DNA of 43,849 bases from JAEELC01 sp963621965 (GCA_963621965.1 CAVFGN010000005.1:27697-71545), one strand, 5' to 3'; shown: positions 1 to 7,218, numbered from the stretch's first letter. Numbers and translations are program-made. The notes: generated by a model from the letters alone, not told the origin.

Positions 1-13
1 AAGGTGATAGAAT

Positions 14-511
14 ATGTTTGATTCATACTGGAGTAATAAAAAACTATATATTGGTGATGATGATAATCAAATCTTCATCCCATGTAATCTTTTAGAAGGA
101 ATAGATATAGCAGTTGAAAATAAAATTGATTTTAAATTTGATTTAGAAGGAGTTGATACAAATGAATTACTTTCAAATATTGATGATTATTTACCAATTA
201 GTGATGACTATTTAACTCAAACAATTCATCGCTGGAATTATATTGGTAAAACAATATGTGAATACGAACCATTTAACTATAAAACCATTAACTCGTTAAT
301 TACAAACATATTAGTTAACATATATGAATTAAAAATTAATGGATATTTTGAAGCTGATGGTTTCGGTAAAGATGATATTGATAATTATTTACTCTTTGAA
401 TTAGAGAGAAATTTTATGAACAATTCCAATAATGAGTTATCTTATAATTTCGGTAAGATGATTCATAATTTAGAAATGTTTGAAATTATTGAAATATTTA
501 ATTACAGGTGA
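14..511 (+). CDS. hypothetical acidic protein, 165 aa
   Basis: I do not recognise this protein. It is acidic, rich in Asp, Asn and Ile, with no signal peptide, membrane segment or clear motif. The ATG is preceded by a good GGTGAT-type SD (positions 3-8). It ends in TGA inside the SD of the next gene, so translation is probably coupled. It leads a run of small plus-strand genes that ends at the terminator at 1886. Its promoter lies outside the window. Confidence 0.7.
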   Translation: MFDSYWSNKKLYIGDDDNQIFIPCNLLEGIDIAVENKIDFKFDLEGVDTNELLSNIDDYLPISDDYLTQTIHRWNYIGKTICEYEPFNYKTINSLITNILVNIYELKINGYFEADGFGKDDIDNYLLFELERNFMNNSNNELSYNFGKMIHNLEMFEIIEIFNYR

Positions 512-516
512 TAAAT

Positions 517-714
517 ATGATTAACATGATAGTAGATGATATATTAGAAAATATCCCACAAGATTACAGTAAAGAAGAAGTCAAAACCATGAAGTATGAT
601 GACATTTGTGATTATATTCTTGATTGGTTTGAATGTATATTTTTAGAAGCAATTGCTGATGAAGTAATTAATGAGTTTAAAACAAATTTAGATTATTATT
701 TTAAGGAGGAATAA
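517..714 (+). CDS. hypothetical small acidic protein, 65 aa
   Basis: This is an unrecognised acidic protein. A GTG at 508 is in frame, but AGGTGAT at 506-512 is spaced correctly for the ATG at 517, so I start there. The SD overlaps the stop of the preceding gene. The sequence alternates charged and hydrophobic residues and looks largely helical. Confidence 0.65.
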   Translation: MINMIVDDILENIPQDYSKEEVKTMKYDDICDYILDWFECIFLEAIADEVINEFKTNLDYYFKEE

Positions 715-718
715 GATT

Positions 719-1075
719 ATGAGTTTATATACTGATATTATGGATGGATACAATGAAGATACTTGGAACTTTTTCGATTATGCTCGGGAGAGTTACCAAA
801 TTATTTTTGAGGAAGTAGTTAGTGAAATTGATAATTACCATGAGATGGTGGAGTCTGAAACCAATTGTGATGAGTGTTATGATATTACTTTCGCTCATTA
901 CTTAGATTTTCGTGTTAATGGTATTACTTTTACTGCTGATGAAATTGAAATCAACAGTCAGTTTGTTGTGTTTTATTTTAATTTCATTGATAAAGATGGT
1001 AATAATGCTTTTATTAACAGTGAAATCGAGCATGAAGATTTTAGTGATGTTGTGTGTTATGGGAGAGTGTATTAA
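719..1075 (+). CDS. hypothetical protein, tandem paralogue family A (copy 1), 118 aa
   Basis: The family is unknown to me. It is clearly a paralogue of the gene at 1316-1672: both are 118 aa, share an N-terminal D-T-W-x-F-x(4)-A-x-E-S-Y block and a central V-N-G-x-x-F-T segment followed by alternating beta-strand-like residues. A strong SD (AAGGAGGA, 702-709) precedes the ATG. Codons are T- and G-ending, unlike the C-ending codons of genes at 12-23 kb. Confidence 0.7.
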   Translation: MSLYTDIMDGYNEDTWNFFDYARESYQIIFEEVVSEIDNYHEMVESETNCDECYDITFAHYLDFRVNGITFTADEIEINSQFVVFYFNFIDKDGNNAFINSEIEHEDFSDVVCYGRVY

Positions 1076-1077
1076 TA

Positions 1078-1311
1078 ATGAATGTTGTTGGTGATTGTGA
1101 TGTTTTTGATGAAATGGCTCATGATTATATTGAGGTTTGTTATTCTGATTTGATGATTATTCATGTTGATAATACTACTTTTATTGGTGTCACGAGTGTT
1201 AGTTATTTTCCTGATACTAATGAGTTTTATTTTTATGATAGTGATTATTGTTTAGTTGGTTTCGTTGAAAGTGATTTGAATAATATTTCTGTTAGGAAAG
1301 CTAAAAGGTGA
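1078..1311 (+). CDS. hypothetical protein, likely related to family A C-terminal half, 77 aa
   Basis: This gene sits between the two family A copies and resembles their beta-rich C-terminal half (I-x-V-D-N-T-T-F-I-G-V followed by strand-like repeats ending in a D-L motif). I chose the ATG at 1078, just after the preceding stop; an in-frame ATG at 1054 would overlap that gene by 22 bases. The SD is weak (GGGAG). The middle gene may be a shortened duplicate. Confidence 0.6.
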   Translation: MNVVGDCDVFDEMAHDYIEVCYSDLMIIHVDNTTFIGVTSVSYFPDTNEFYFYDSDYCLVGFVESDLNNISVRKAKR

Positions 1312-1315
1312 TAGT

Positions 1316-1672
1316 ATGAATAGTGTTTATTATGATGAGATTGTTAATGGTGCTGGGGTTAACCCAGACACCTGGTTTTTTTATGAAGAAGCGATTGAAA
1401 GTTATAAGATGATTACTAAAAATATTCTTGATGTTATAGATGGGAAGTATAGTGTTAGAGAGTTTAGTAGTAATCATGAGCATGAAATTGAGTTTAAAGA
1501 AAGGATGCATTTGGAGGTTAATGGTTGTGAGTTTACTGTTAATAAGATTTTTTTAGATGTTGAGTATGTTTATTTTGAGTATATTCATAGTGTTCGTGGT
1601 AATGTGAATACTGTTGATGTTAAGCATGAGAATTTGGAGACTATTGTTTTTAATGGGGTGTGGTGTGATTGA
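1316..1672 (+). CDS. hypothetical protein, tandem paralogue family A (copy 2), 118 aa
   Basis: This is the second full copy of family A, identical in length to the gene at 719. The shared features are N-x-D-T-W-x-F-x(4)-A-I-E-S-Y and the later V-N-G-x-E-F-T block. SD GGTGAT lies 5 bases before the ATG. Tandem copies with strong divergence suggest an arms-race or dosage role, but no function can be read from the sequence. Confidence 0.7.
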   Translation: MNSVYYDEIVNGAGVNPDTWFFYEEAIESYKMITKNILDVIDGKYSVREFSSNHEHEIEFKERMHLEVNGCEFTVNKIFLDVEYVYFEYIHSVRGNVNTVDVKHENLETIVFNGVWCD

Positions 1673-1908
1673 AACAGACTCTTGCGAATAATGTAAAAGA
1701 TGCTTATTTAAAATTACTTGAATTACAATCATCACCCGAATCCTGTGATGAGAAATTAATTTACCGTTGCCAACGACAAATCATTAACAATTATTGTGAA
1801 TACCTCTACATCACACGAGGTAAAAATGCATATTGGAATCATTATAAATGGGGAAGTCAACACCCCACAGAAGAAGTAAATATAGCCGTTAAAGACTTAG
1901 GTCTTTAA
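1669..1908 (+). CDS. hypothetical basic helical protein, 79 aa (TTG start)
   Basis: The start is TTG, overlapping the TGA of the preceding gene, with GGTGTGAT as SD. The protein is helical with several Tyr, Trp and Cys residues and a short basic middle. Its last codons form the 5' arm of the terminator hairpin, so gene end and terminator are fused. Codon use changes here from T/G-ending to A/C-ending relative to the gene before it. Confidence 0.55.
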   Translation: MKQTLANNVKDAYLKLLELQSSPESCDEKLIYRCQRQIINNYCEYLYITRGKNAYWNHYKWGSQHPTEEVNIAVKDLGL

Positions 1909-1921
1909 CGGTTTTTTTTTG
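1886..1921 (+). terminator. hairpin terminator
   Basis: A perfect 11-bp stem (1886-1896 with 1901-1911, loop TTAG) is followed by a run of T. It closes the 14-1908 gene run. Archaeal termination needs mainly the T run; the perfect stem is notable. Confidence 0.85.
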
Positions 1922-1949
1922 TTGATTTATCCCCACCCGCCCACCCTAT

Positions 1950-2540
1950 ATATTATACCCCCCCCTTGTTCTGCTCTGGACTGGCTGCTGCCGCAACGGG
2001 CTCGGGAGCTTTTTTTGGCCGCCTTTTTTTAAGAATATTTTTCGTGAGCCCCAGCTGCCATCATCTCTGTTTTTATTTTTTTAATTTTTTTTTCGGGGGG
2101 GCTATATGGGCTGGCAATCGGCGGCGGAATTTCTTTGCCGGCGAACTTTCTTGCGAATATTTTTTCAAACACACCACCCCACCCATCTATTTTTTTATTT
2201 TTTTTATAAACCACCTCATAGGCTACAGGCTGGGGGGGCGACGGGCAGGCCACCTTTTTGCTTCGCGGGTTTTTTTAAAAAAATTTCATGAATACCCTTA
2301 CGGGTATAAGTATGTGCCATTATTACCATAAAAGGGGGGGTGAAAATTCTGGTCCCGGTCGGCGCCCGGCTTTTTTGGCTGGCAATCCTTTTTCAGAAAA
2401 TTTTTGTGAGTGCACCCACGCCATTTTTTGGGTTTACCTAAAAAAAATTACAACTACTATGCTCCAGAAACATAGTCTTCATAAATAACTACTACTTTTT
2501 AGTGATATAGTTTCCGTTAATACCATGATGGGGGGGTATT
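1950..2540. other. GC-rich homopolymer island, no gene
   Basis: The stretch 1922-2550 carries no credible gene. It is far richer in GC than the rest of the window and is built from runs of 7-9 identical bases (C near 1968, G near 2094, 2231, 2334 and 2529, many T runs). An 11-mer, GGCTGGCAATC, occurs at 2109 and 2377. A loose motif, T-rich then (C)GTGAG and 8-9 bases later GCCAT, occurs at 2041-2061 and 2406-2424, with weaker variants near 2155 and 2285-2320. Short open frames inside are low-complexity artefacts. Confidence 0.7.
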
Positions 2541-2552
2541 TGAACCGATACC

Positions 2553-2677
2553 TTTATATATATGCTTTGGTGATTATCGAATTGACGAGAAAATAACGAT
2601 TTTACGGTCTCCAAAGGGCTATAAAGTAGATTTTTCGGTGGTTATGTATATAAACGAATAAAAATTTTCGTTTTTAC
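2553..2677 (+). ncRNA. candidate small RNA unit: promoter, hairpin, terminator
   Basis: TTTATATATA at 2553-2562 is a good archaeal TATA box with transcription expected near 2585-2590. The following 85 bases hold no open frame but contain an AAAAT-AACG-ATTTT hairpin (about 2590-2604) and end with a 7-bp stem (2652-2658 with 2667-2673) followed by T's. It could be a free small RNA or a leader. 2680-2795 has nothing else recognisable apart from a second TATA-like palindrome near 2731. Confidence 0.35.
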
Positions 2678-2795
2678 CATGAGGTATGAGGAAAATGAAT
2701 GGTTAGTGTGTTAAAATGAAGACCTTCACTATAAATATAGGTTAAAATTGTTAAGAAATCAACCACCATAATACAAAAAATAGAAAAAATAAGCT

Positions 2796-2903
2796 TTACA
2801 CTTGCAACATAACTAAAGAAGCCATCAAAAAAATTGCATATCGCTACAGCCTACCAAATAAGCCCGTAGAAGCCTCCAAAAATAGTATGATTTCAAGTGT
2901 AAA
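2796..2903. repeat. 10-bp inverted repeat flanking 88 bases
   Basis: TTTACACTTG (2796-2805) and its exact complement CAAGTGTAAA (2894-2903) bracket a non-coding segment between the candidate RNA at 2553 and the histone operon end. It may be a long stem or a remnant of an inserted element. Confidence 0.5.
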
Positions 2904-2909
2904 ATGGCA

Positions 2910-3077
2910 CTAAACACCATCTAAACACTCATATAAATCAAAAATATCATCCTCAAGGTCCATTATTTCAGCTTTTTTAGCCTCAATACTCATATAATGG
3001 TCCTCAATCTCTGATTTTAACCGATTAATAGCGTCTTTTCTCTGCTGAATTTCGATTTCAAGGAGTAAAGTATTCAT
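2910..3077 (-). CDS. coiled-coil microprotein coupled to histone, 55 aa
   Basis: This small gene lies directly downstream of the histone gene. Its ATG overlaps the histone TGA (ATGA), and a GTGAT SD-like sequence lies in the histone 3' end, so the two are translated together. The protein is almost entirely helical with heptad-like I/L spacing and charged E, K and R residues, as in a short coiled coil. I know no family for it. Possible roles are a histone partner or a dimerising antagonist; this is inference from position only. Confidence 0.6.
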   Translation of the reverse strand: MNTLLLEIEIQQRKDAINRLKSEIEDHYMSIEAKKAEIMDLEDDIFDLYECLDGV

Positions 3078-3331
3078 AAATCACGTACAGCTGCTAAAAT
3101 ATCATCTTTTGTAACGGTTTTACGTCCATTTTCACGTGCTATACGGAGTGCTCTAGTGGATACTTCCATTCCGTATTGGTCTAGGTAGGCTGTAAGTGTT
3201 TCTTTTGCTGCTTCAGCTACTCTATTTGCCCCTGCGTTTTTAATTATTCTGCCTACTGGGCGGACTGGGAGTTCTGTTATGTGTATTTCTTCGTTTTCTG
3301 TAGGTATATTCATGTAATTTTGTAATGTCAT
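3074..3331 (-). CDS. archaeal histone (HMf family), 85 aa
   Basis: This is a DNA-compacting archaeal histone. After an 18-residue N-terminal extension comes the full histone fold: ELPVRPVGRIIKNAGA (alpha 1), a long alpha 2, then GRKTVTKDDILAAVRDL (loop 2 with the RKT motif and alpha 3). Typical HMf proteins have 66-69 residues, so the extension is unusual; an in-frame ATG at residue 7 could shorten it. A TATA element at 3373-3382 lies upstream. Being encoded on a mobile element, it may package element DNA or mimic host chromatin. Confidence 0.95.
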   Translation of the reverse strand: MTLQNYMNIPTENEEIHITELPVRPVGRIIKNAGANRVAEAAKETLTAYLDQYGMEVSTRALRIARENGRKTVTKDDILAAVRDL

Positions 3332-3370
3332 GGGTGTTATTTTTGTTTTTTTGGGGTATTTAAGTGTTTT

Positions 3371-3388
3371 GTTATATTTATAGGTTGG
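3371..3388 (-). promoter_or_regulatory. histone promoter (TATA, palindromic)
   Basis: On the minus strand CCAACCTATAAATATAAC gives a BRE-like purine/C stretch and a TATA box about 45 bases before the histone ATG. The core is the CCTATAAATATA palindrome type that recurs in this window. It faces away from the tandem promoter repeats starting at 3402. Confidence 0.6.
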
Positions 3389-3401
3389 AAGTTGGTTTCC
3401 G

Positions 3402-3537
3402 CCGAAACATTTATATACTATGAAGACCTATATATATAGTGTGTAGTATATACATATAGGTCAGAACAACCGAAACATTTATATACTACGAACACCTATA
3501 TATATAGTGTGGAGTATATACATATAGGTCAAAACAA
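3402..3537 (+). repeat. two tandem 68-bp promoter/dyad repeats
   Basis: Two near-identical units (3402-3469 and 3470-3537) each contain CGAAAC followed by ATTTATATA, a textbook BRE-TATA promoter (TATA at 3410-3417 and 3478-3485). Each also carries a long dyad with ACCTATAT and ATATAGGT ends (3426-3461 and 3494-3529) placed where transcription would start. They differ at only a few positions. They would drive transcription rightward into the hairpin-rich segment at 3541. They could alternatively be iterons. Confidence 0.8.
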
Positions 3538-3540
3538 AAA

Positions 3541-3790
3541 CTCCACCAAGGCGGTAAAACCGCCTTTTATCACCTTTCAAGCTCGGAAATCGAGTAAAAA
3601 ATGATAAAAATCATTCAAAGCACCTACGGAGTGCAACAAAGTCCTAAAAACAGGCAAAAAAGCTGTATCTGGCTTTATTTTGCGAAACAAAGGACGGAGA
3701 GGCTTTCTTCGCCAAATTGTAAGAATTTAAAGCACTTTCAGGCGAAATAAAGAGCGGAGAGAGCTCCTTTTGACTCGCCTATATATATAG
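3541..3790 (+). ncRNA. candidate structured non-coding RNA
   Basis: No gene fits here, but consecutive hairpins do: AAGGCGG/CCGCCTT (3548-3566), CTCG/CGAG (3582-3594), AATGAT/ATCATT (3600-3615), GCAC/GTGC (3620-3634), GCGAA/TTCGC (3682-3712) and AGGCGA/TCGCCT (3740-3780). The last two are related: GCGAAAYAAAG followed by CGGAGAG occurs at 3682 and 3742 (17 of 20 bases identical). Two strong promoters lie immediately upstream. GC content exceeds the surroundings, as expected for structured RNA in an AT-rich archaeon. No known RNA family is recognised. Confidence 0.5.
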
Positions 3791-3803
3791 TTGTGAAGAA
3801 AGG

Positions 3804-3926
3804 TTTATATATGCTTTTTTTTTGATGAAAAAACCTTTATATACTTTAAAAATTCCCTATAAATATATATAGTGTGGGGTATATACATATAGGTAAAAAT
3901 ATGTTACATTAAAGAAGATTTATATA
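3804..3926 (+). promoter_or_regulatory. promoter cluster with third dyad copy
   Basis: TTTATATA boxes occur at 3804-3811, 3836-3843 and 3919-3926. The middle one is followed by a third copy of the 3402-type dyad (CCTATA to TATAGG, about 3856-3893). The last box may serve the thymidylate synthase gene through a long leader; 3927-4112 is very AT-rich and otherwise featureless. Confidence 0.55.
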
Positions 3927-4124
3927 CAAGTTACAAAATCCACAAAATAAAAAAATATATAAATAAAGAAAACTATATAAAAAACACAAGAAAATGAGAA
4001 TATAAATCTATTAAAATAGAGTAAAAAAGTAATAATTTTTAGAAAAAATCGAAATACATCACATCATATATCATTATCTTCGAAATAAACTCATTTTCTT
4101 AAAAATTTCTTTTTGATGATACTT

Positions 4125-4826
4125 ATGACTATTAACATAGAAGGTAATGGAATAGGACAAACATGGATACGACTTTTAAACGAAATCATAAAAAAAGGTC
4201 AAAGACATGTATATGATGAACGAAACAGTAGTACAACTGAACTACTCAATGCAGTATGTACAATACATGACCCATTTAACATTAGTGAGAAAGATTTCTT
4301 TGGATTTGGTAATGCACTTGAGCAATTAAAATACATCAATATACCAGACGGTTTTTACTGGGGACAAGAAGAATTAGATATATATAGTCAACAATTCCTA
4401 AACCCAAAAAATGATAAAGGATTTATATACACCTATGGTAATAGATTGCGTGAAGCTCATAACATAGACCAAATAGATGCTGCAGTAGATAGGTTGAATG
4501 AATGTAGGAATAGTCGTCGTGCTACTTGTACTACTTGGATGCCTAATACTGATTGTGTTAGTAATGAGGTTCCATGTCTTATTATGTGTGACTTTAAAAT
4601 ACGTAATGGTGTATTAAATAGTACAATTATATATCGTAGTCAAGATGCTTATGGTGGGTTCTTCAGTAATTTATGTGGTTTAGCTACTTTAGCTGCTTAT
4701 GTTGCTCATGGTACTGATAGTAGTGTAGGTGATATTACATTACATGCTATAAGTAGTCATATATATGATACTGATTTAGAAGCTGCTGGTATTGTAGTTA
4801 GAAAAAATTTAAATCTGTTATATTAA
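4125..4826 (+). CDS. thyA: thymidylate synthase, archaeal ThyA type
   Basis: The enzyme makes dTMP from dUMP. Diagnostic elements run in order: RRATCTTW, then EVPCL with the catalytic Cys, IYRSQDAYGG (phosphate-binding Arg with S and D), FFSNLCGL with the Asn that selects dUMP over dCMP, and SSHIY near the C-terminus. The Asn argues against a dCMP hydroxymethylase. Length (233 aa) fits archaeal ThyA. In-frame TTG 4113 and ATG 4116 are alternative starts; none has a clear SD. Base use changes near 4480 from A-rich to T/G-rich inside the gene. With the dUTPase-like and NrdD genes at 42-44 kb it forms a dNTP supply set. Confidence 0.85.
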   Translation: MTINIEGNGIGQTWIRLLNEIIKKGQRHVYDERNSSTTELLNAVCTIHDPFNISEKDFFGFGNALEQLKYINIPDGFYWGQEELDIYSQQFLNPKNDKGFIYTYGNRLREAHNIDQIDAAVDRLNECRNSRRATCTTWMPNTDCVSNEVPCLIMCDFKIRNGVLNSTIIYRSQDAYGGFFSNLCGLATLAAYVAHGTDSSVGDITLHAISSHIYDTDLEAAGIVVRKNLNLLY

Positions 4827-4830
4827 GCGA

Positions 4831-5330
4831 AACCTTTATATATAACATAAGATAAAGTATAATGTGTACATGGACATACGATGTACTGTAGTTCTTTAAC
4901 TACTACGATATTCATTTTGAACTAACGCTGACATAGTTCTAAAGAAATATTATGGTAAAAGAGGTTTAGGTTAATTTTTTACTCTTTTATCGTTAGTACG
5001 GGAGAAAAAATTTTCTTTAATATTTTTTCTAATTAAAAAAGAAGGAAATAATTTAAGGAAACGACAGCAATAAAGTTTCTTTTGTTTTGAAATTTCATAT
5101 TTGTTTGCTCACTTTATATGTAGTCAAGAAAAACAATTTATTTATCGCCTAGATTCAACAACTTAGTTAAAAACACATACTGCTTTATTAGATTCTTGTA
5201 TCATTAGCTATATTTCCTTAATTTTTGTGAGTGGGAAGTCATGCCATTTTCTAAGTCAAACACAAGTGTTAATGATTCAATTTTCGAATATAACTATCCT
5301 TACATGTTAATTATAATATAAAAATATAGA
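4831..5330 (+). ncRNA. candidate RNA locus after thyA, no gene
   Basis: GCGAAACC plus TTTATATATA (4835-4844) is a strong promoter right after the thyA stop. No gene follows for about 650 bases. Hairpins include GTACAT/ATGTAC (4866-4886), GTAGTT/AACTAC with a CTTT loop (4888-4903) and TAAAAGAG/CTCTTTTA (4956-4989). At 5221-5247 the motif ATTTTTGTGAG...GCCAT matches the one in the GC island at 2400-2424. From 5330 to 5458 I see only T-rich sequence. Confidence 0.35.
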
Positions 5331-5458
5331 TGGAACGCCTTTTTTGATGTTCTGTAGTTTCGTATTTTTCCTTTTCTTGTTTTCTTCTTCTTTGGTTTTT
5401 TAGTTAGATTTTATGTACTTCCTTTGTTTTTTCTCCTGTATTTTTTTTTACAAAAGAA

Positions 5459-5476
5459 ACCTATATTTATAGGTTA
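5459..5476. terminator. palindromic AACCTATATTTATAGGTT, likely terminator
   Basis: This near-perfect 18-bp palindrome lies just past the stop of the minus-strand gene 5498-5842 and is preceded and followed by T runs on that strand. The same CTATATTTATAG core appears elsewhere next to SD sites or TATA regions, so a regulatory role is also possible. Confidence 0.4.
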
Positions 5477-5497
5477 AAAAAATTTAAAAAAAGAAAA

Positions 5498-5842
5498 TCA
5501 CCCCTCAATCACCACCCTACAAGACTCCTGATTCTTCATATACTCATCTTCATCCCTCGTAATATAAAAATCCACATTAGGTCTAAAATCAATTAAACCA
5601 TCCTCATAACATTCAAGGACAATATCAAATAAAAAATTCTGCAACACAAGTCCATCACGCATACTCAAGCAATAAAAAGTTGCAGTTTGCTTCAAGAGAT
5701 TAACATGAATGTAAGGAGAATGTTTTATATTAATAAAATCGTTAATCAATTTACTTAATAATAACTCTTGGTTAGATGTTAATTCGAAATTTTCAATTAT
5801 TTCGCTAATCATATATTTTATTTTATTTTTTTTGTACTTCAT
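5498..5842 (-). CDS. hypothetical protein, family B copy 1, 114 aa
   Basis: I do not recognise the family. It is a paralogue of the gene at 5889-6203: both start MKY-x-x-N-K-x-K-Y-M-x-S-E, continue E-N-F-E-L-T, and share F-x-x-I-V-x-E-C-Y-x-D-x-L-I-D-F-x-P near residues 85-105. It is soluble and mixed alpha/beta by appearance. It has its own promoter (5861-5885), so it is a separate unit from its sister rather than an operon partner. Confidence 0.7.
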   Translation of the reverse strand: MKYKKNKIKYMISEIIENFELTSNQELLLSKLINDFINIKHSPYIHVNLLKQTATFYCLSMRDGLVLQNFLFDIVLECYEDGLIDFRPNVDFYITRDEDEYMKNQESCRVVIEG

Positions 5843-5860
5843 GATTAGAGAATATATGAG

Positions 5861-5885
5861 TTATACATAATAAATGTTTTGGTTT
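5861..5885 (-). promoter_or_regulatory. promoter of 5842 gene
   Basis: On the minus strand: AAACCAAAACATTTATTATG, a BRE plus TTTATTAT box about 30 bases before the ATG, giving a very short leader and no SD. The paralogue's promoter at 6222-6247 is nearly identical, so promoter and gene were duplicated together. Confidence 0.6.
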
Positions 5886-5888
5886 TTA

Positions 5889-6203
5889 TCATAAGTATAG
5901 GATTAATTCTCCAGTTGGTGTAAAATTAAAACTCATTTCAGGTTTAAAATCAATCAAGTTATCTTGATAACATTCAGTAACAATTTCATGAAAAAACTTA
6001 CCAAGTGTATATCTATCTTCTTTTTGATGACATAAAATGGATATACTTTTGTTACTGTTTTCAGGTCGAATGTAATGCAAATACACAACGTCATTTTCCA
6101 ACTCAACCAACCACATCAAATGAACCTCATCCTCAAGTGTCAACTCAAAATTTTCAAGCATCTCAGACACCATATACTTGACTTTATTTCTCACGTATTT
6201 CAT
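5889..6203 (-). CDS. hypothetical protein, family B copy 2, 104 aa
   Basis: Sister of the 5498-5842 gene with the same N-terminal and C-terminal blocks (E-C-Y-Q-D-N-L-I-D-F-K-P near residue 80). It is slightly shorter at the C-terminus. It is transcribed from its own duplicated promoter. The pair sits between the candidate RNA locus and the candidate replication origin; a role in copy control would be a guess. Confidence 0.7.
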   Translation of the reverse strand: MKYVRNKVKYMVSEMLENFELTLEDEVHLMWLVELENDVVYLHYIRPENSNKSISILCHQKEDRYTLGKFFHEIVTECYQDNLIDFKPEMSFNFTPTGELILYL

Positions 6204-6221
6204 AACTGATAATTCTAAAAA

Positions 6222-6247
6222 TCATACATAATAAAAGTATCGGTTTC
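6222..6247 (-). promoter_or_regulatory. promoter of 6203 gene
   Basis: Minus strand GAAACCGATACTTTTATTATG matches the promoter at 5861-5885 at most positions. The TATA-to-ATG distance again suggests a leaderless or near-leaderless transcript. Confidence 0.6.
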
Positions 6248-6487
6248 ACCCCAAAAAACAAAGAAAACACAAAAAATACCCCACTCAATATACATCAACA
6301 CAAAACTAAAAACACAAAACAACAACAACCCCCACAAATATCAAAACCACACCACACAAAAACAACACTTGCACTTACAAGTGTCAAAATACAACACCAC
6401 AAAACCAAGAATTCAACCACCTAAACCACCACCTACACGCAACTCCAACAAAATGTAAAAAATACATTACATAACTAAACACAAAAA

Positions 6488-6503
6488 TATAACAATTGTT
6501 ATA
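6488..6503. repeat. 16-bp perfect palindrome TATAACAATTGTTATA
   Basis: A perfect palindrome in the gene-free region 6204-7218. A close relative (ATAACGATTGTTAT) occurs near 7174-7187, next to the 3' end of the primase gene, so the pair may be operator or initiator binding sites. Confidence 0.5.
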
Positions 6504-6605
6504 CCACCCCATTACCATATAATGAGGGGAGAATAAAAAAAATCAAAATTGTATAAATGTACAATTACACAATTCAACTCTAACACAAAAAATTATAATA
6601 TACCT

Positions 6606-6983
6606 GGTAGAAAAAATCAAAAACAACTCTAAGGCATTATTTTTTAATTTAACACTCTAAAATTAGCCTAAATATATAGGTGGTAGAGGTGGTAGAGATT
6701 GGTAGAATACAAAAATCTACCACTAAAATGATTCTCCATCCTCCATTTGGCCTAATACGCTTTATATATATATATTTTTTTTTTGGTAGATATATATATA
6801 ATATAATATATTCACGCATAGGAAAAAATATAATATCATAATAATAGTAATATGTACATATATATATTTTTCAAACCTTCTACCATTTCCACCACCCTAC
6901 GAAAAACGAATATTAGCCATCAATATTCAAAAACAAGACAGTAGAATCATTTTAGTGGTGGTTCTACCAAAGTCGATGGTAGA
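6606..6983. other. candidate replication origin
   Basis: This gene-free segment has nine copies of GGTAGA in either orientation (6606, 6682, 6691, 6701, 6785 and 6978 forward; 6716, 6879 and 6963 reverse), a 17-bp perfect inverted repeat (6719-6735 and 6943-6959) and, between its arms, an almost pure A/T core (about 6760-6870). Iterons, dyad and unwinding-type core next to a primase-helicase gene are the usual layout of plasmid and viral origins. The flanks 6204-6600 and 6984-7218 are A/C-rich or A/T-rich with no gene; two CTCTAATATTAC repeats with TACCACT copies lie at 7060-7120. Confidence 0.5.
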
Positions 6984-7038
6984 TGTTTTTTTTCTTCCAT
7001 ACCTATATTTATAGTAATATTAGACACAAATACCATAC

Positions 7039-7063
7039 TATACTTAAATATTACTTAAGTATA
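7039..7063. repeat. 9-bp inverted repeat TATACTTAA/TTAAGTATA
   Basis: A perfect 9-bp inverted repeat with a 7-base loop beside TACCACT repeats and two CTCTAATATTAC copies. It is part of the structured flank of the candidate origin. Confidence 0.45.
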
Positions 7064-7218
7064 AATACCACTACCACTCTAATATTACCAGAACACAACT
7101 ACCACTTATACTCTAATATTACACATTTTTCTTGCAACTCCCCCTCTCTACATGGTAATTTTGGACGAAAATTATAACGATTGTTATTTAGTGTTTTTAA
7201 AAAAAAGTTGAATAGAAT

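Noticed and set aside
1966..2488. Several short open frames in the GC island
   Set aside because: They consist of Phe, Gly and Pro runs from homopolymers and have no sensible SD.
2753..2913. Open frame (K-L-Y-T-C-N-I-T-K-E-A) ending near 2913
   Set aside because: No start codon and it coincides with the 10-bp inverted repeat; could be a gene fragment but not supported.
3402..3537. CRISPR array
   Set aside because: Only two tandem units, no spacers, and the units are promoters with dyads. No other CRISPR-like array was seen.
4125..4826. dCMP hydroxymethylase instead of thymidylate synthase
   Set aside because: The substrate-selecting Asn is present where hydroxymethylases have Asp.
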